Source: Pseudomonadota bacterium (GTDB lineage: Bacteria; Pseudomonadota; Alphaproteobacteria; Caulobacterales; Caulobacteraceae). Taken from it: DNA of 8,084 nt. The stretch lies in the NCBI GenBank assembly GCA_023445955.1, contig JAEXJH010000227.1, forward strand, positions 1-8,084, written 5' to 3'. Both the position numbers and the translations under genes were made by a program. Positions 1 to 5,860 of this stretch are shown here, in pieces (the first letter of the stretch is position 1; every line of letters starts with the position of its first letter). Below the pieces are notes generated by a model. It was not told the DNA's origin and did no database searches. It was given only the letters and a program-made list of their open reading frames with translations.

Positions 1-505
1 GCGCGGCGATGGCCAGGTCGTCGCCATAGCGGGCCAGCGCCCAGGCCGCGCCGGCGGTGTCGGCGATCGCGGCGCGGGCCGGCACGCCCCAGCGGGCCAG
101 GCGGGCGACGAGGTCGACCAGCATGTCGCCCTCCCCGCCCCACAGGTGGTCGGTCCCGGAGATGTCGAGGAGCAGGCCGTCGGTCCCGTCGAGAGCCACG
201 GCCGGCGAGAAGCGGACGCACCAGTCGCACAGGGCCTCCAGCGCCAGGCGGTCGGCGACGGGGTCGTGGTCGAAGGTCACCAGGTTGGGGACCAGGGCCA
301 TGGCGTCGGCGGCCTTCTGGCCGGCGGACAGCGCCAGGGCGCGGGCGGTGTCGTCGACGGCGGCCAGACGGCGGGTTCCGCCTTCCGTGGCCAGCAGGGC
401 GAACGGCGCCCGCCCGGCCTCAGCCGACCAATCGTACCCTGGGTTCCGTCGGCGCCACGTCGTGATCGGCCAGTTGGGACACCAGACGGAAAGGATGCGG
501 GCCAT
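1..505 (-). CDS. imuB: ImuB, catalytically inactive Y-family polymerase-like protein (5' part, runs off left edge)
   Basis: The first 168 residues are visible. In the family, ImuB is the bridging subunit of the SOS mutasome: it binds the beta clamp and joins ImuA to the error-prone polymerase DnaE2. The fragment starts MARILSVWCPNWPI, followed by the conserved stretches FALLATEGGTRRLAAVDD, GQKAADAMALVPNLVT and ALCDWCVRFSPAV. The acidic site of true Y-family polymerases (DxDxFFAxVE) is replaced by VWCPNWPI. The SIDEAYLD motif reads GTDGLLLD (residues 107-114), with Gly in place of the catalytic Glu, so no polymerase activity is expected. The ATG at 505 is chosen because a perfect AGGAGG lies 6 nt upstream (512-517), inside imuA. 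The gene overlaps the imuA 3' end by 86 bp and must be co-transcribed with it from the LexA-controlled promoter. The clamp-binding C-terminus lies outside the window. Confidence 0.92.
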   Translation of the reverse strand, partial: MARILSVWCPNWPITTWRRRNPGYDWSAEAGRAPFALLATEGGTRRLAAVDDTARALALSAGQKAADAMALVPNLVTFDHDPVADRLALEALCDWCVRFSPAVALDGTDGLLLDISGTDHLWGGEGDMLVDLVARLARWGVPARAAIADTAGAAWALARYGDDLAIAA

Positions 506-1202
506 GGCCGGCCTCCTGTTGTTCCAAGATCCAAGCCCCGGGACGTCCGCCCCGGCAGCGTTCGAGTTCGACCCGCCAGCGGGGCGGTCCCAGGCCGATA
601 TCGTCCGGCGGCGGAGGCGCGGGCGAGGGCCCGATCCGCCAGCGGCTGAACGAAGCCGAGCCGGACACCGCCTGGCTCGCCCCCGCTCGGCCGCCGTACG
701 GTCTTCGGTGCAGCACCACGCCAAAGCTTCCGCGCCGCTCGCAGGCCAGCTGCAAACGGCGGCCAGCGGTCAGGTCCGGGGCCTCGGCCTCGCCGACGGC
801 GGCGGCGACCCCCTCCGTCGACAGGGCGTCCTCCAGCACCGACAGGGTCTCGGCCTCGTCGCGGGCGCGGACCTGGATCAGCCGCTCGGCCGGGAAGCCG
901 AGGCCGAACAGGCCGGGCGCGAACAGGTCGCTGCGCCGGGCCACCCAGACGATAGCGCCGGTCTTCACGAGGGGCCGGAGCAGCAGGCCGACGAAAGCCG
1001 CCGGGGCCGCGCTGGTCTCGGCCTGCAGCCCCGCGCCCGTCACCTCGTGCCAGCCGCCCATCGGCAGGCCGCCGCCGGGGAAGCAGCCGTCGATGGCCGG
1101 ATCCCCGAACGGCAGGACCGGAGTCGGAGTCCGAGTCCCCGCTTCGATCGCGGCGATCCGGCCTCTCAGGGCCGCAAGACGCGCCTCGCGCGATCCGGCC
1201 AT
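420..1202 (-). CDS. imuA: ImuA, SOS mutasome accessory protein (RecA/SulA-related)
   Basis: This is a complete 260-residue protein, a usual length for alphaproteobacterial ImuA. In the family it partners ImuB and DnaE2 in damage-induced mutagenic translesion synthesis. Visible family features are an N-terminal helix (1-20), GDPAIDGCFPGGGLPMGGWHE (33-53), a RecA-like core strand GAIVWVARR (82-90), LACERRGSFGVVLHRR (152-167), SFSRWRI (184-190) and a C-terminal GLGPPRWRVELERCRGGR (203-220). There is no Walker A lysine where a RecA P-loop would lie (about 54-65: VTGAGLQAETSA), so ATP hydrolysis is doubtful. The ATG at 1202 has AAGGAG 6 nt upstream (1209-1214), abutting the LexA box. Its last 28 codons overlap imuB in another frame. 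Both reading frames there look conserved, because the ImuA tail HPFRLVSQLADHDVAP is family-like. Confidence 0.93.
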   Translation of the reverse strand: MAGSREARLAALRGRIAAIEAGTRTPTPVLPFGDPAIDGCFPGGGLPMGGWHEVTGAGLQAETSAAPAAFVGLLLRPLVKTGAIVWVARRSDLFAPGLFGLGFPAERLIQVRARDEAETLSVLEDALSTEGVAAAVGEAEAPDLTAGRRLQLACERRGSFGVVLHRRPYGGRAGASQAVSGSASFSRWRIGPSPAPPPPDDIGLGPPRWRVELERCRGGRPGAWILEQQEAGHGPHPFRLVSQLADHDVAPTEPRVRLVG

Positions 1203-1208
1203 TGCTCA

Positions 1209-1214
1209 CTCCTT
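1209..1214 (-). promoter_or_regulatory. Ribosome binding site of imuA
   Basis: On the minus strand AAGGAG stands 6 nt before the ATG at 1202. It directly abuts the LexA box at 1215, so operator, transcript leader and ribosome site are packed into under 30 bp. It supports the ATG at 1202 rather than the in-frame alternatives. Confidence 0.8.
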
Positions 1215-1229
1215 GTTCCTATTTTGTTC
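1215..1229 (-). promoter_or_regulatory. LexA operator (SOS box) of imuAB
   Basis: The sequence GTTCCTATTTTGTTC on the plus strand (GAAC-N7-GAAC read toward imuA) is an exact match to the alphaproteobacterial LexA direct repeat GTTC-N7-GTTC. It lies 12 bp upstream of the imuA start and its distal GAAC overlaps the predicted -10 element. LexA would therefore block polymerase binding until RecA-stimulated cleavage. That imuAB-dnaE2 is LexA-controlled is established in Caulobacter. The divergent carboxylase gene starts 73 bp from the box, and no second box was seen. Confidence 0.93.
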
Positions 1230-1254
1230 TGATCTTTCGTGCTTGGAGAGTCAA
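1226..1254 (-). promoter_or_regulatory. Predicted imuA promoter, housekeeping sigma type
   Basis: Read toward imuA, TTGACTC (1254-1248) is followed after 14 bp by ATCAGAAC (1233-1226). This fits the Caulobacter housekeeping consensus TTGACGS-N10-14-GCTANAWC: the -35 matches at all but one position and the -10 at its last five. The -10 overlaps the LexA box. The -35 contains a GANTC site (GAGTC on the plus strand, 1248-1252), the target of the cell-cycle methylase CcrM in this group. The promoter is predicted from sequence alone. Confidence 0.6.
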
Positions 1255-1301
1255 GCTGTCCGGGCGAAGGTGCGTCAAACGGCCGTATGAAGAGAGCCCA
1301 C

Positions 1302-4300
1302 ATGTCCCTGTTCCGCGTCCTGATCGCCAACCGTGGCGAGATCGCCGTCCGCATCGCCCGCGCGACGGCGGAGGCGGGGATCGAGAGCGTGATGGTCCAT
1401 GCGCAGGGCGACACCGCGCACATCTCGGGTCGTGCGGTCGCTCTGCCCGGCGCGGGCGCGAAGGCCTATCTCGACATCGCCGCGATCGTGGCGGCGGCCA
1501 AGGCCGAGCGCTGCGACGCCCTGCATCCGGGCTACGGCTTCCTGTCGGAGAACCCCGCCCTGGCGCGGGCCTGCGCGGCGGCCGGGATCGTTTTCGTCGG
1601 TCCGTCAGCGGAACATCTGGAAGTCTTCGGCGACAAGGCCGCCGCGCGGGCGCTGGCGGCCGAACGCGGCGTCCCGCTGATCCCTGGGACGGGCGCGATC
1701 ACGCTGGACGAGGCGCGGGCGTTCCAGGCGCAGCACGGCGTGATCATGCTCAAGGCCCGGGCCGGCGGCGGCGGGCGCGGGATGCGGGCGGTGCGCGACG
1801 CGACCGAGCTGGACGCCGCCTTCGCCGCCTGCGAACGCGAGGCCGTGGCGTCATTCGGCGACGGCGGGCTCTATGCCGAGAAGCTGGTCGAGCGGGCGCG
1901 GCACATCGAGGTGCAGATCGTCGGCGACGGGACCCGCGTGCTGGCGATCGGCGACCGCGACTGCTCGCTGCAACGGCGGAACCAGAAGCTGGTCGAGATC
2001 GCACCGGCGGCCTTGCCGGAGGCGCTGCGGACGCAGCTGTGGACGCACGCCGAAGCGCTGTGCGCCGGCTATCGCGGCCTGGCCACCGTCGAGTTCCTGG
2101 TCGAGGGCGAGGCCGCCTTCTTCCTGGAGGTCAATCCGCGCCTGCAGGTCGAGCACACCGTGACCGAGGAGGTCACGGGCCTCGACTTGGTGCGGCTGCA
2201 GTTCGACATCGCGGCGGGCAAGCCGCTGGACCTGGAGGTCCCACCGGCCTTCGGCGTGGCGATCCAGGCGCGGGTCAATGCCGAGACTCTGACGGCCGAC
2301 GGGCAGGTGAAGCCCTCCAGCGGGACGATCGGCGCCTGGAGCCCGCCAGGCGGTCCGGGCGTGCGGGTCGATGCGGGGGTCGTGGCCGGGACGGTGGTTG
2401 GCGCGGCTTACGACAGCCTGCTGGCCAAGGTGATCGCGCGCGGGCGGACCCATGCCGAGGCCGCCGCGCGGCTGGACCGGGCGCTGGCGGAGTTCCAGAT
2501 CACAGGCGTGGCGACCACCGCCCCACTGGTGCGGGCGATCCTGGCGGCCGCGCCCCAGGCGCCGACCACGCGGTTCATCGAGGACCACGCCGCCCAGCTG
2601 GTCGCCGGTCTGCCGGAGCAGAGCACGCAGGCCTTCGAGACCCTCGACGGATCCGTCGCCATCGCCGCGCCCCTGGCGGCCACGGTCGGGTCGATCAGCG
2701 TCTCCGAAGGCGATCTCGTCCGGCCCGGCCAGGCGCTGGCGGTGCTGGAAGCCATGAAGATGGAGCACCTGGTCCACGCCACCACCGGCGGCCGGGTGCT
2801 GAAGGTCGCCGCCGCGCCAGGGGCCACGATGGCCGAGGGCCAGCCGCTGGTGTTCCTGGAGCCGATGGAGGTCGAAGGCGGCGAAGCCGTCGAAGCCGTC
2901 GCCGAGGACCTCGACACGATCCGCCCCGACCTGGCCGAGGTCATCGCCCGCCACCGCTACACACTCGACGAAGCCCGCCCCGACGCCGTCGCCAAGCGCC
3001 GCAAGACCGGCCACCGCACGGCGCGGGAGAACATCGACGACCTGGTCGACCCCGGCAGCTTCCTGGAGTACGGCGCCCTGGCCATCGCGGCCCAGAAGCG
3101 GCGGCGCTCGACCGAGGACCTGATCGCCAGCACGCCGGCCGACGGGCTGATCACCGGCATCGGCAGCGTCAACGGCGCGCTGTTCCCAGCGGACAAGGCG
3201 CGGACGGCGGCGCTGGCCTACGACTTCACCGTCCTGGCCGGCACGCAGGGGGCGATGAACCACCGCAAGTCCGACCGGCTGATGGCGGTGATCGCCGACC
3301 AGAAGCTGCCGGTCGTCTGGTTCGCCGAGGGCGGCGGCGGGCGACCGGGTGACACCGACACCACGGCGGTGGCGGGGCTGGACGTCCCGACGTTCAGGAG
3401 CTTCGCCCAGCTGTCGGGCCTGGTCCCCAAGATCGCCATCGTCGCCGGCCGCTGCTTTGCCGGCAACGCGGCCATTGCCGGCCTGTCGGAGATCATCATC
3501 GCCACGCGCGACAGCAATCTGGGCATGGGCGGTCCCGCCATGATCGAGGGCGGCGGCCTGGGCGTGTTCCGGCCCGAGCAGATCGGCCCCTCGGCGCACC
3601 AGTGGGCCAATGGCGTCATCGACATCCTGGCCGACGACGAGGCCCACGCCACGCGGCTGGCCAAGCAGGCGCTGTCCTACTTTCAGGGCTCGCTGGCGAC
3701 CTGGACCGCGCCTGACCAGCGGCGGCTGCGGGGCGCGATCCCCGAGAACCGCCTGCGGGTCTACGACGTCCGCGCGCTGATCGCCGGGCTCGTGGACGAA
3801 GGCTCGTTCCTGGAGCTGCGGGGCGGCTTCGCGTCAGGGATGGTCACCGGGCTGATCCGCATCGAAGGCCGGCCGATGGGGCTGATCGCCAACGATCCGC
3901 GCCATCTGGGCGGGGCGATCGACTGCGAGGGGGCCGAGAAGGCCGCGCGGTTCCTGCAGCTGGCCGACGCCTTCGCCCTGCCGGTGCTCTCCCTGTGCGA
4001 CACCCCCGGCTTCATGGTCGGCCCCGACAGCGAGGACGCCGCCGCCGTGCGTCGGGTCAGCCGCCAGTTCATCGCCGGCGCCAAGCTGCGCTCGCCCCTG
4101 TTCACCGTGGTCACCCGCAAGGGCTACGGGCTGGGCGCCCAGGCGATGGCGGGCGGATCCTTCCATTCGCCGGCCTTCATCGCCGCCTGGCCGACCGGCG
4201 AGTTCGGCGGCATGGGCCTGGAGGGCGCCGTCAAGCTGGGCTACCGCAAGGAGCTGGAGGCCGAGACCGATCCAGCCCAGCAGAAGGCGCTCCACGACCA

Positions 4301-4466
4301 GCTGGTGGCCCGGCTCTACGCGGCCGGCAAGGCGACCAGCATGGCCGCCGCCCTGGAGATCGACGCGGTCATCGACCCGGCGGATACGCGGCGCTGGATC
4401 GTCGGCGGGCTGGACGCGGCGGCGGGCATGAGCAAGCCGTGGAGCGTGCGGGTGGATAGCTGGTGA
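1302..4466 (+). CDS. Single-chain biotin-dependent acyl-CoA carboxylase (BC-BCCP-CT fusion, long-chain acyl-CoA carboxylase-like)
   Basis: This 1054-residue protein carries a whole carboxylase on one chain. Biotin carboxylase spans about 1-445: ANRGEIAVRI (9-18), ATP-grasp loop KARAGGGGRGM (151-161), the metal and bicarbonate site FLEVNPRLQVEHTVTE (274-289) and the late catalytic Arg355. The biotin carrier domain spans about 450-520, with EAMKM placing the biotinyl lysine at 486. The carboxyltransferase spans about 570-1054: TARENIDDLVDPGSF, FAEGGGGRPGDTD, AGRCFAGNAAI and, in the second half, CDTPGF (from 899) and PTGEFGGMGLEGAV. It should carboxylate an acyl-CoA using ATP and bicarbonate in the cytosol. 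Domain order and the roughly 110-kDa size match the homohexameric long-chain acyl-CoA carboxylases described from Mycobacterium and Pseudomonas, but the substrate cannot be read from sequence. The ATG at 1302 is preferred because the protein then opens MSLFRVLIANRGE, with a weak GAGAG 5 nt upstream. It is the first gene of the operon. Confidence 0.93.
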   Translation: MSLFRVLIANRGEIAVRIARATAEAGIESVMVHAQGDTAHISGRAVALPGAGAKAYLDIAAIVAAAKAERCDALHPGYGFLSENPALARACAAAGIVFVGPSAEHLEVFGDKAAARALAAERGVPLIPGTGAITLDEARAFQAQHGVIMLKARAGGGGRGMRAVRDATELDAAFAACEREAVASFGDGGLYAEKLVERARHIEVQIVGDGTRVLAIGDRDCSLQRRNQKLVEIAPAALPEALRTQLWTHAEALCAGYRGLATVEFLVEGEAAFFLEVNPRLQVEHTVTEEVTGLDLVRLQFDIAAGKPLDLEVPPAFGVAIQARVNAETLTADGQVKPSSGTIGAWSPPGGPGVRVDAGVVAGTVVGAAYDSLLAKVIARGRTHAEAAARLDRALAEFQITGVATTAPLVRAILAAAPQAPTTRFIEDHAAQLVAGLPEQSTQAFETLDGSVAIAAPLAATVGSISVSEGDLVRPGQALAVLEAMKMEHLVHATTGGRVLKVAAAPGATMAEGQPLVFLEPMEVEGGEAVEAVAEDLDTIRPDLAEVIARHRYTLDEARPDAVAKRRKTGHRTARENIDDLVDPGSFLEYGALAIAAQKRRRSTEDLIASTPADGLITGIGSVNGALFPADKARTAALAYDFTVLAGTQGAMNHRKSDRLMAVIADQKLPVVWFAEGGGGRPGDTDTTAVAGLDVPTFRSFAQLSGLVPKIAIVAGRCFAGNAAIAGLSEIIIATRDSNLGMGGPAMIEGGGLGVFRPEQIGPSAHQWANGVIDILADDEAHATRLAKQALSYFQGSLATWTAPDQRRLRGAIPENRLRVYDVRALIAGLVDEGSFLELRGGFASGMVTGLIRIEGRPMGLIANDPRHLGGAIDCEGAEKAARFLQLADAFALPVLSLCDTPGFMVGPDSEDAAAVRRVSRQFIAGAKLRSPLFTVVTRKGYGLGAQAMAGGSFHSPAFIAAWPTGEFGGMGLEGAVKLGYRKELEAETDPAQQKALHDQLVARLYAAGKATSMAAALEIDAVIDPADTRRWIVGGLDAAAGMSKPWSVRVDSW

Positions 4467-5053
4467 ACCGGCTCACCCGCGCCGAGCTGCCCGTCGACAC
4501 CACCGCCCTCGCCCGCTTCCTGATCGGCAAGGTCGTCGTGCGCGAGACGCCCGACGGCGTGATCAGTGGACGGATCGTCGAGACCGAGGCCTACATCATC
4601 GGCGACGCGGCCAGCCACACCTTCCGGGGCATGACGCCCCGCACGCGTCCGATGTTCCTGGAGCGTGGTCACGCCTACATCTATCTGAACTATGGCGTGT
4701 CCTGGATGCTGAACGTCTCCAGCGAGGTTGAGGGGATCGGCGCCGGCGTGCTGATCCGGGCGCTGGAGCCGCTGGAGGGGATCGTGCTGATGCAGGCTCA
4801 TCGCGGGACCGAAAAGCTGCGCGACCTGGCGCGGGGTCCGGGACGGCTGACCCAGGCGCTGCAGATCGGGCCTTGGGCCGATGGGATGGACCTGTGCGCA
4901 GAGGGGCCGTTGTGGCTGGCGCATGACGACCACGAGCCCGCCGACATCGGCCAAGGCGTGCGGATCGGCATCACCAAGGACGCGGACCGGCCGCTGCGGT
5001 TCTACGTGCGCGGCAGCCCGTTTCTCAGCGGAACACGGGCGCTGAACAGTTGA
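4463..5053 (+). CDS. mpg: 3-methyladenine DNA glycosylase, AAG/MPG family
   Basis: This 196-residue protein, close to the family's usual length of about 200, aligns by eye along its whole length with human alkyladenine glycosylase. In the family it excises alkylated and deaminated purines (3-methyladenine, 7-methylguanine, hypoxanthine) to start base excision repair. The signature GRIVETEAY (36-44) places the catalytic Glu at 42. Tyr44, His52, Tyr74, Tyr77 and Asn84 correspond to human Tyr127, His136, Tyr159, Tyr162 and Asn169. RALEPLEG (99-106), ARGPGRLTQAL and the C-terminal PLRFYVRGSPF are also conserved. It is monofunctional, with no beta-lyase motif. It starts with GTG in a GTGA overlap with the carboxylase stop, with GGTGGA 6 nt upstream, so translation is probably coupled. 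No LexA box or Ada-like site precedes it. It is also called Aag and is unrelated to AlkA and Tag. Confidence 0.93.
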   Translation: MNRLTRAELPVDTTALARFLIGKVVVRETPDGVISGRIVETEAYIIGDAASHTFRGMTPRTRPMFLERGHAYIYLNYGVSWMLNVSSEVEGIGAGVLIRALEPLEGIVLMQAHRGTEKLRDLARGPGRLTQALQIGPWADGMDLCAEGPLWLAHDDHEPADIGQGVRIGITKDADRPLRFYVRGSPFLSGTRALNS

Positions 5054-5057
5054 GGAG
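5052..5057 (+). promoter_or_regulatory. Ribosome binding site of the crotonase gene
   Basis: GAGGAG lies 6 nt before the ATG at 5064 and overlaps the TGA stop (5051-5053) of the glycosylase gene. Terminating ribosomes would deliver 30S subunits directly to it. It fixes the start of the next gene. Confidence 0.75.
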
Positions 5058-5063
5058 CTTGAG

Positions 5064-5834
5064 ATGAGCGAAGTCGACGTCGAAACCGACGGCCCGGTCT
5101 GGACCGTCACCATCAACCGGCCGGATAAGCGCAACGCGGTCGATCCCGAGACCGCCCTACAGCTGCGGGCGGCGTTCGACGCCTTCGAGGCCGACGCGGT
5201 CGCCGCCGTGGCGATCCTGACCGGCGCGGGCGGGACCTTCTGCGCCGGCTTCGACCTGGCCGTGGCGGCCACCGGCGAAGGCGAGCGCTACGATCCGGAG
5301 GGCGAAGGGCCGATGGGGCCGACGCGGCGCCTGCTCTCCAAGCCGGTGATCGCCGCCGTCGAGGGCTATGCCGTCGCCGGCGGGCTGGAGCTGGCCCTGT
5401 GGTGCGATATGCGGGTCGCGGCCGAGGACGCGACCTTCGGCGTGTTCTGCCGGCGCTGGGGCGTGCCGCTGATCGACGGCGGCACGGTGCGGCTGCCCCG
5501 GATCGTCGGCCAGGGCCGGGCGCTGGACATGATCCTGACCGGCCGCGCCGTCGGGGCGGCCGAGGCGCTGAGCTGGGGTCTGGCCGATCGGGTGACGCCG
5601 ACCGGGATGGCCCTGGAGAAGGCGACCGAACTGGCCCACCAGATCGCCGCCTTCCCGCAGCTGTGCCTGCGCGCCGACCGCGCCTCGGCCTTCGCTCAAT
5701 GGGACACCGATCTGACCGAGGCGCTCAAGGTCGAGGGCCGCGGCGGGGTCGAGCCCCTGCGCCGAGAGGCCCGGGCGGGCGCGGCGCGGTTCCGGGACGG
5801 CGCGGGCCGCGGCGGCCAAGCTGTGACAGACTGA
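5064..5834 (+). CDS. Crotonase/enoyl-CoA hydratase family protein with an atypical active site
   Basis: This 256-residue protein has the crotonase fold. Visible parts are TINRPDKRNAVD (16-27), the first oxyanion-hole loop FCAGFDL (59-65), the second oxyanion-hole and active-site helix KPVIAAVEGYAVAGGLELALWCD (93-115), GGTVRLPRIVG (139-149) and ILTGRAVGAAEALSWGLAD. Glu109 matches rat hydratase Glu144. The position of the second catalytic residue, Glu164, is Cys129 (FGVFCRRWGVPLIDGG), so plain enoyl-CoA hydration is not assured. From memory, this FCRRWG motif recurs across a whole crotonase subfamily, which would make it subfamily-specific rather than a mutation. The protein probably acts on a CoA thioester in the cytosol, perhaps one related to the carboxylase product. 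It starts 10 bp after the glycosylase stop, in the same operon. The reaction is unknown. Confidence 0.88.
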   Translation: MSEVDVETDGPVWTVTINRPDKRNAVDPETALQLRAAFDAFEADAVAAVAILTGAGGTFCAGFDLAVAATGEGERYDPEGEGPMGPTRRLLSKPVIAAVEGYAVAGGLELALWCDMRVAAEDATFGVFCRRWGVPLIDGGTVRLPRIVGQGRALDMILTGRAVGAAEALSWGLADRVTPTGMALEKATELAHQIAAFPQLCLRADRASAFAQWDTDLTEALKVEGRGGVEPLRREARAGAARFRDGAGRGGQAVTD

Positions 5835-5860
5835 CGGCGACCTCGATTCGGCGAGTCCGC

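Noticed and set aside
1..505. A functional translesion polymerase (DinB-like)
   Set aside because: The first acidic motif is missing and the Glu of SIDE is Gly, which fits ImuB and not an active Y-family polymerase.
277..1209. 310-codon minus-strand frame starting just before imuA
   Set aside because: The conserved ImuA and ImuB sequences lie in the other two minus-strand frames, so this is the third, non-coding frame.
57..1232. 391-codon plus-strand frame over imuA and imuB
   Set aside because: It is antisense to two recognised genes, is Arg/Ser/Ala-rich and has no recognisable motif.
1241..1256. Inverted repeat GCTTG-N6-CAAGC in the divergent gap as a possible operator for the carboxylase operon
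   Set aside because: The 5-bp arms are short, the repeat overlaps the predicted imuA -35, and it matches no operator I know. It could easily be chance.
1239..1301. Earlier in-frame starts of the carboxylase (GTG at 1239, ATG at 1287)
   Set aside because: The extra residues have no family similarity, neither start has a well-placed ribosome site, and the family N-terminus begins at the MSLFRVLIANRGE at 1302.
1202..3352. 716-codon plus-strand frame overlapping the carboxylase
   Set aside because: The translation is dominated by Arg, Gly, Ala and Pro, and is a +1-type shadow of the carboxylase frame.
1851..3647. 598-codon open frame on the minus strand opposite the carboxylase
   Set aside because: The plus strand encodes unmistakable carboxylase motifs throughout. 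Long antisense frames are expected in high-GC codon-biased DNA, and this translation is low-complexity with no domain signature.
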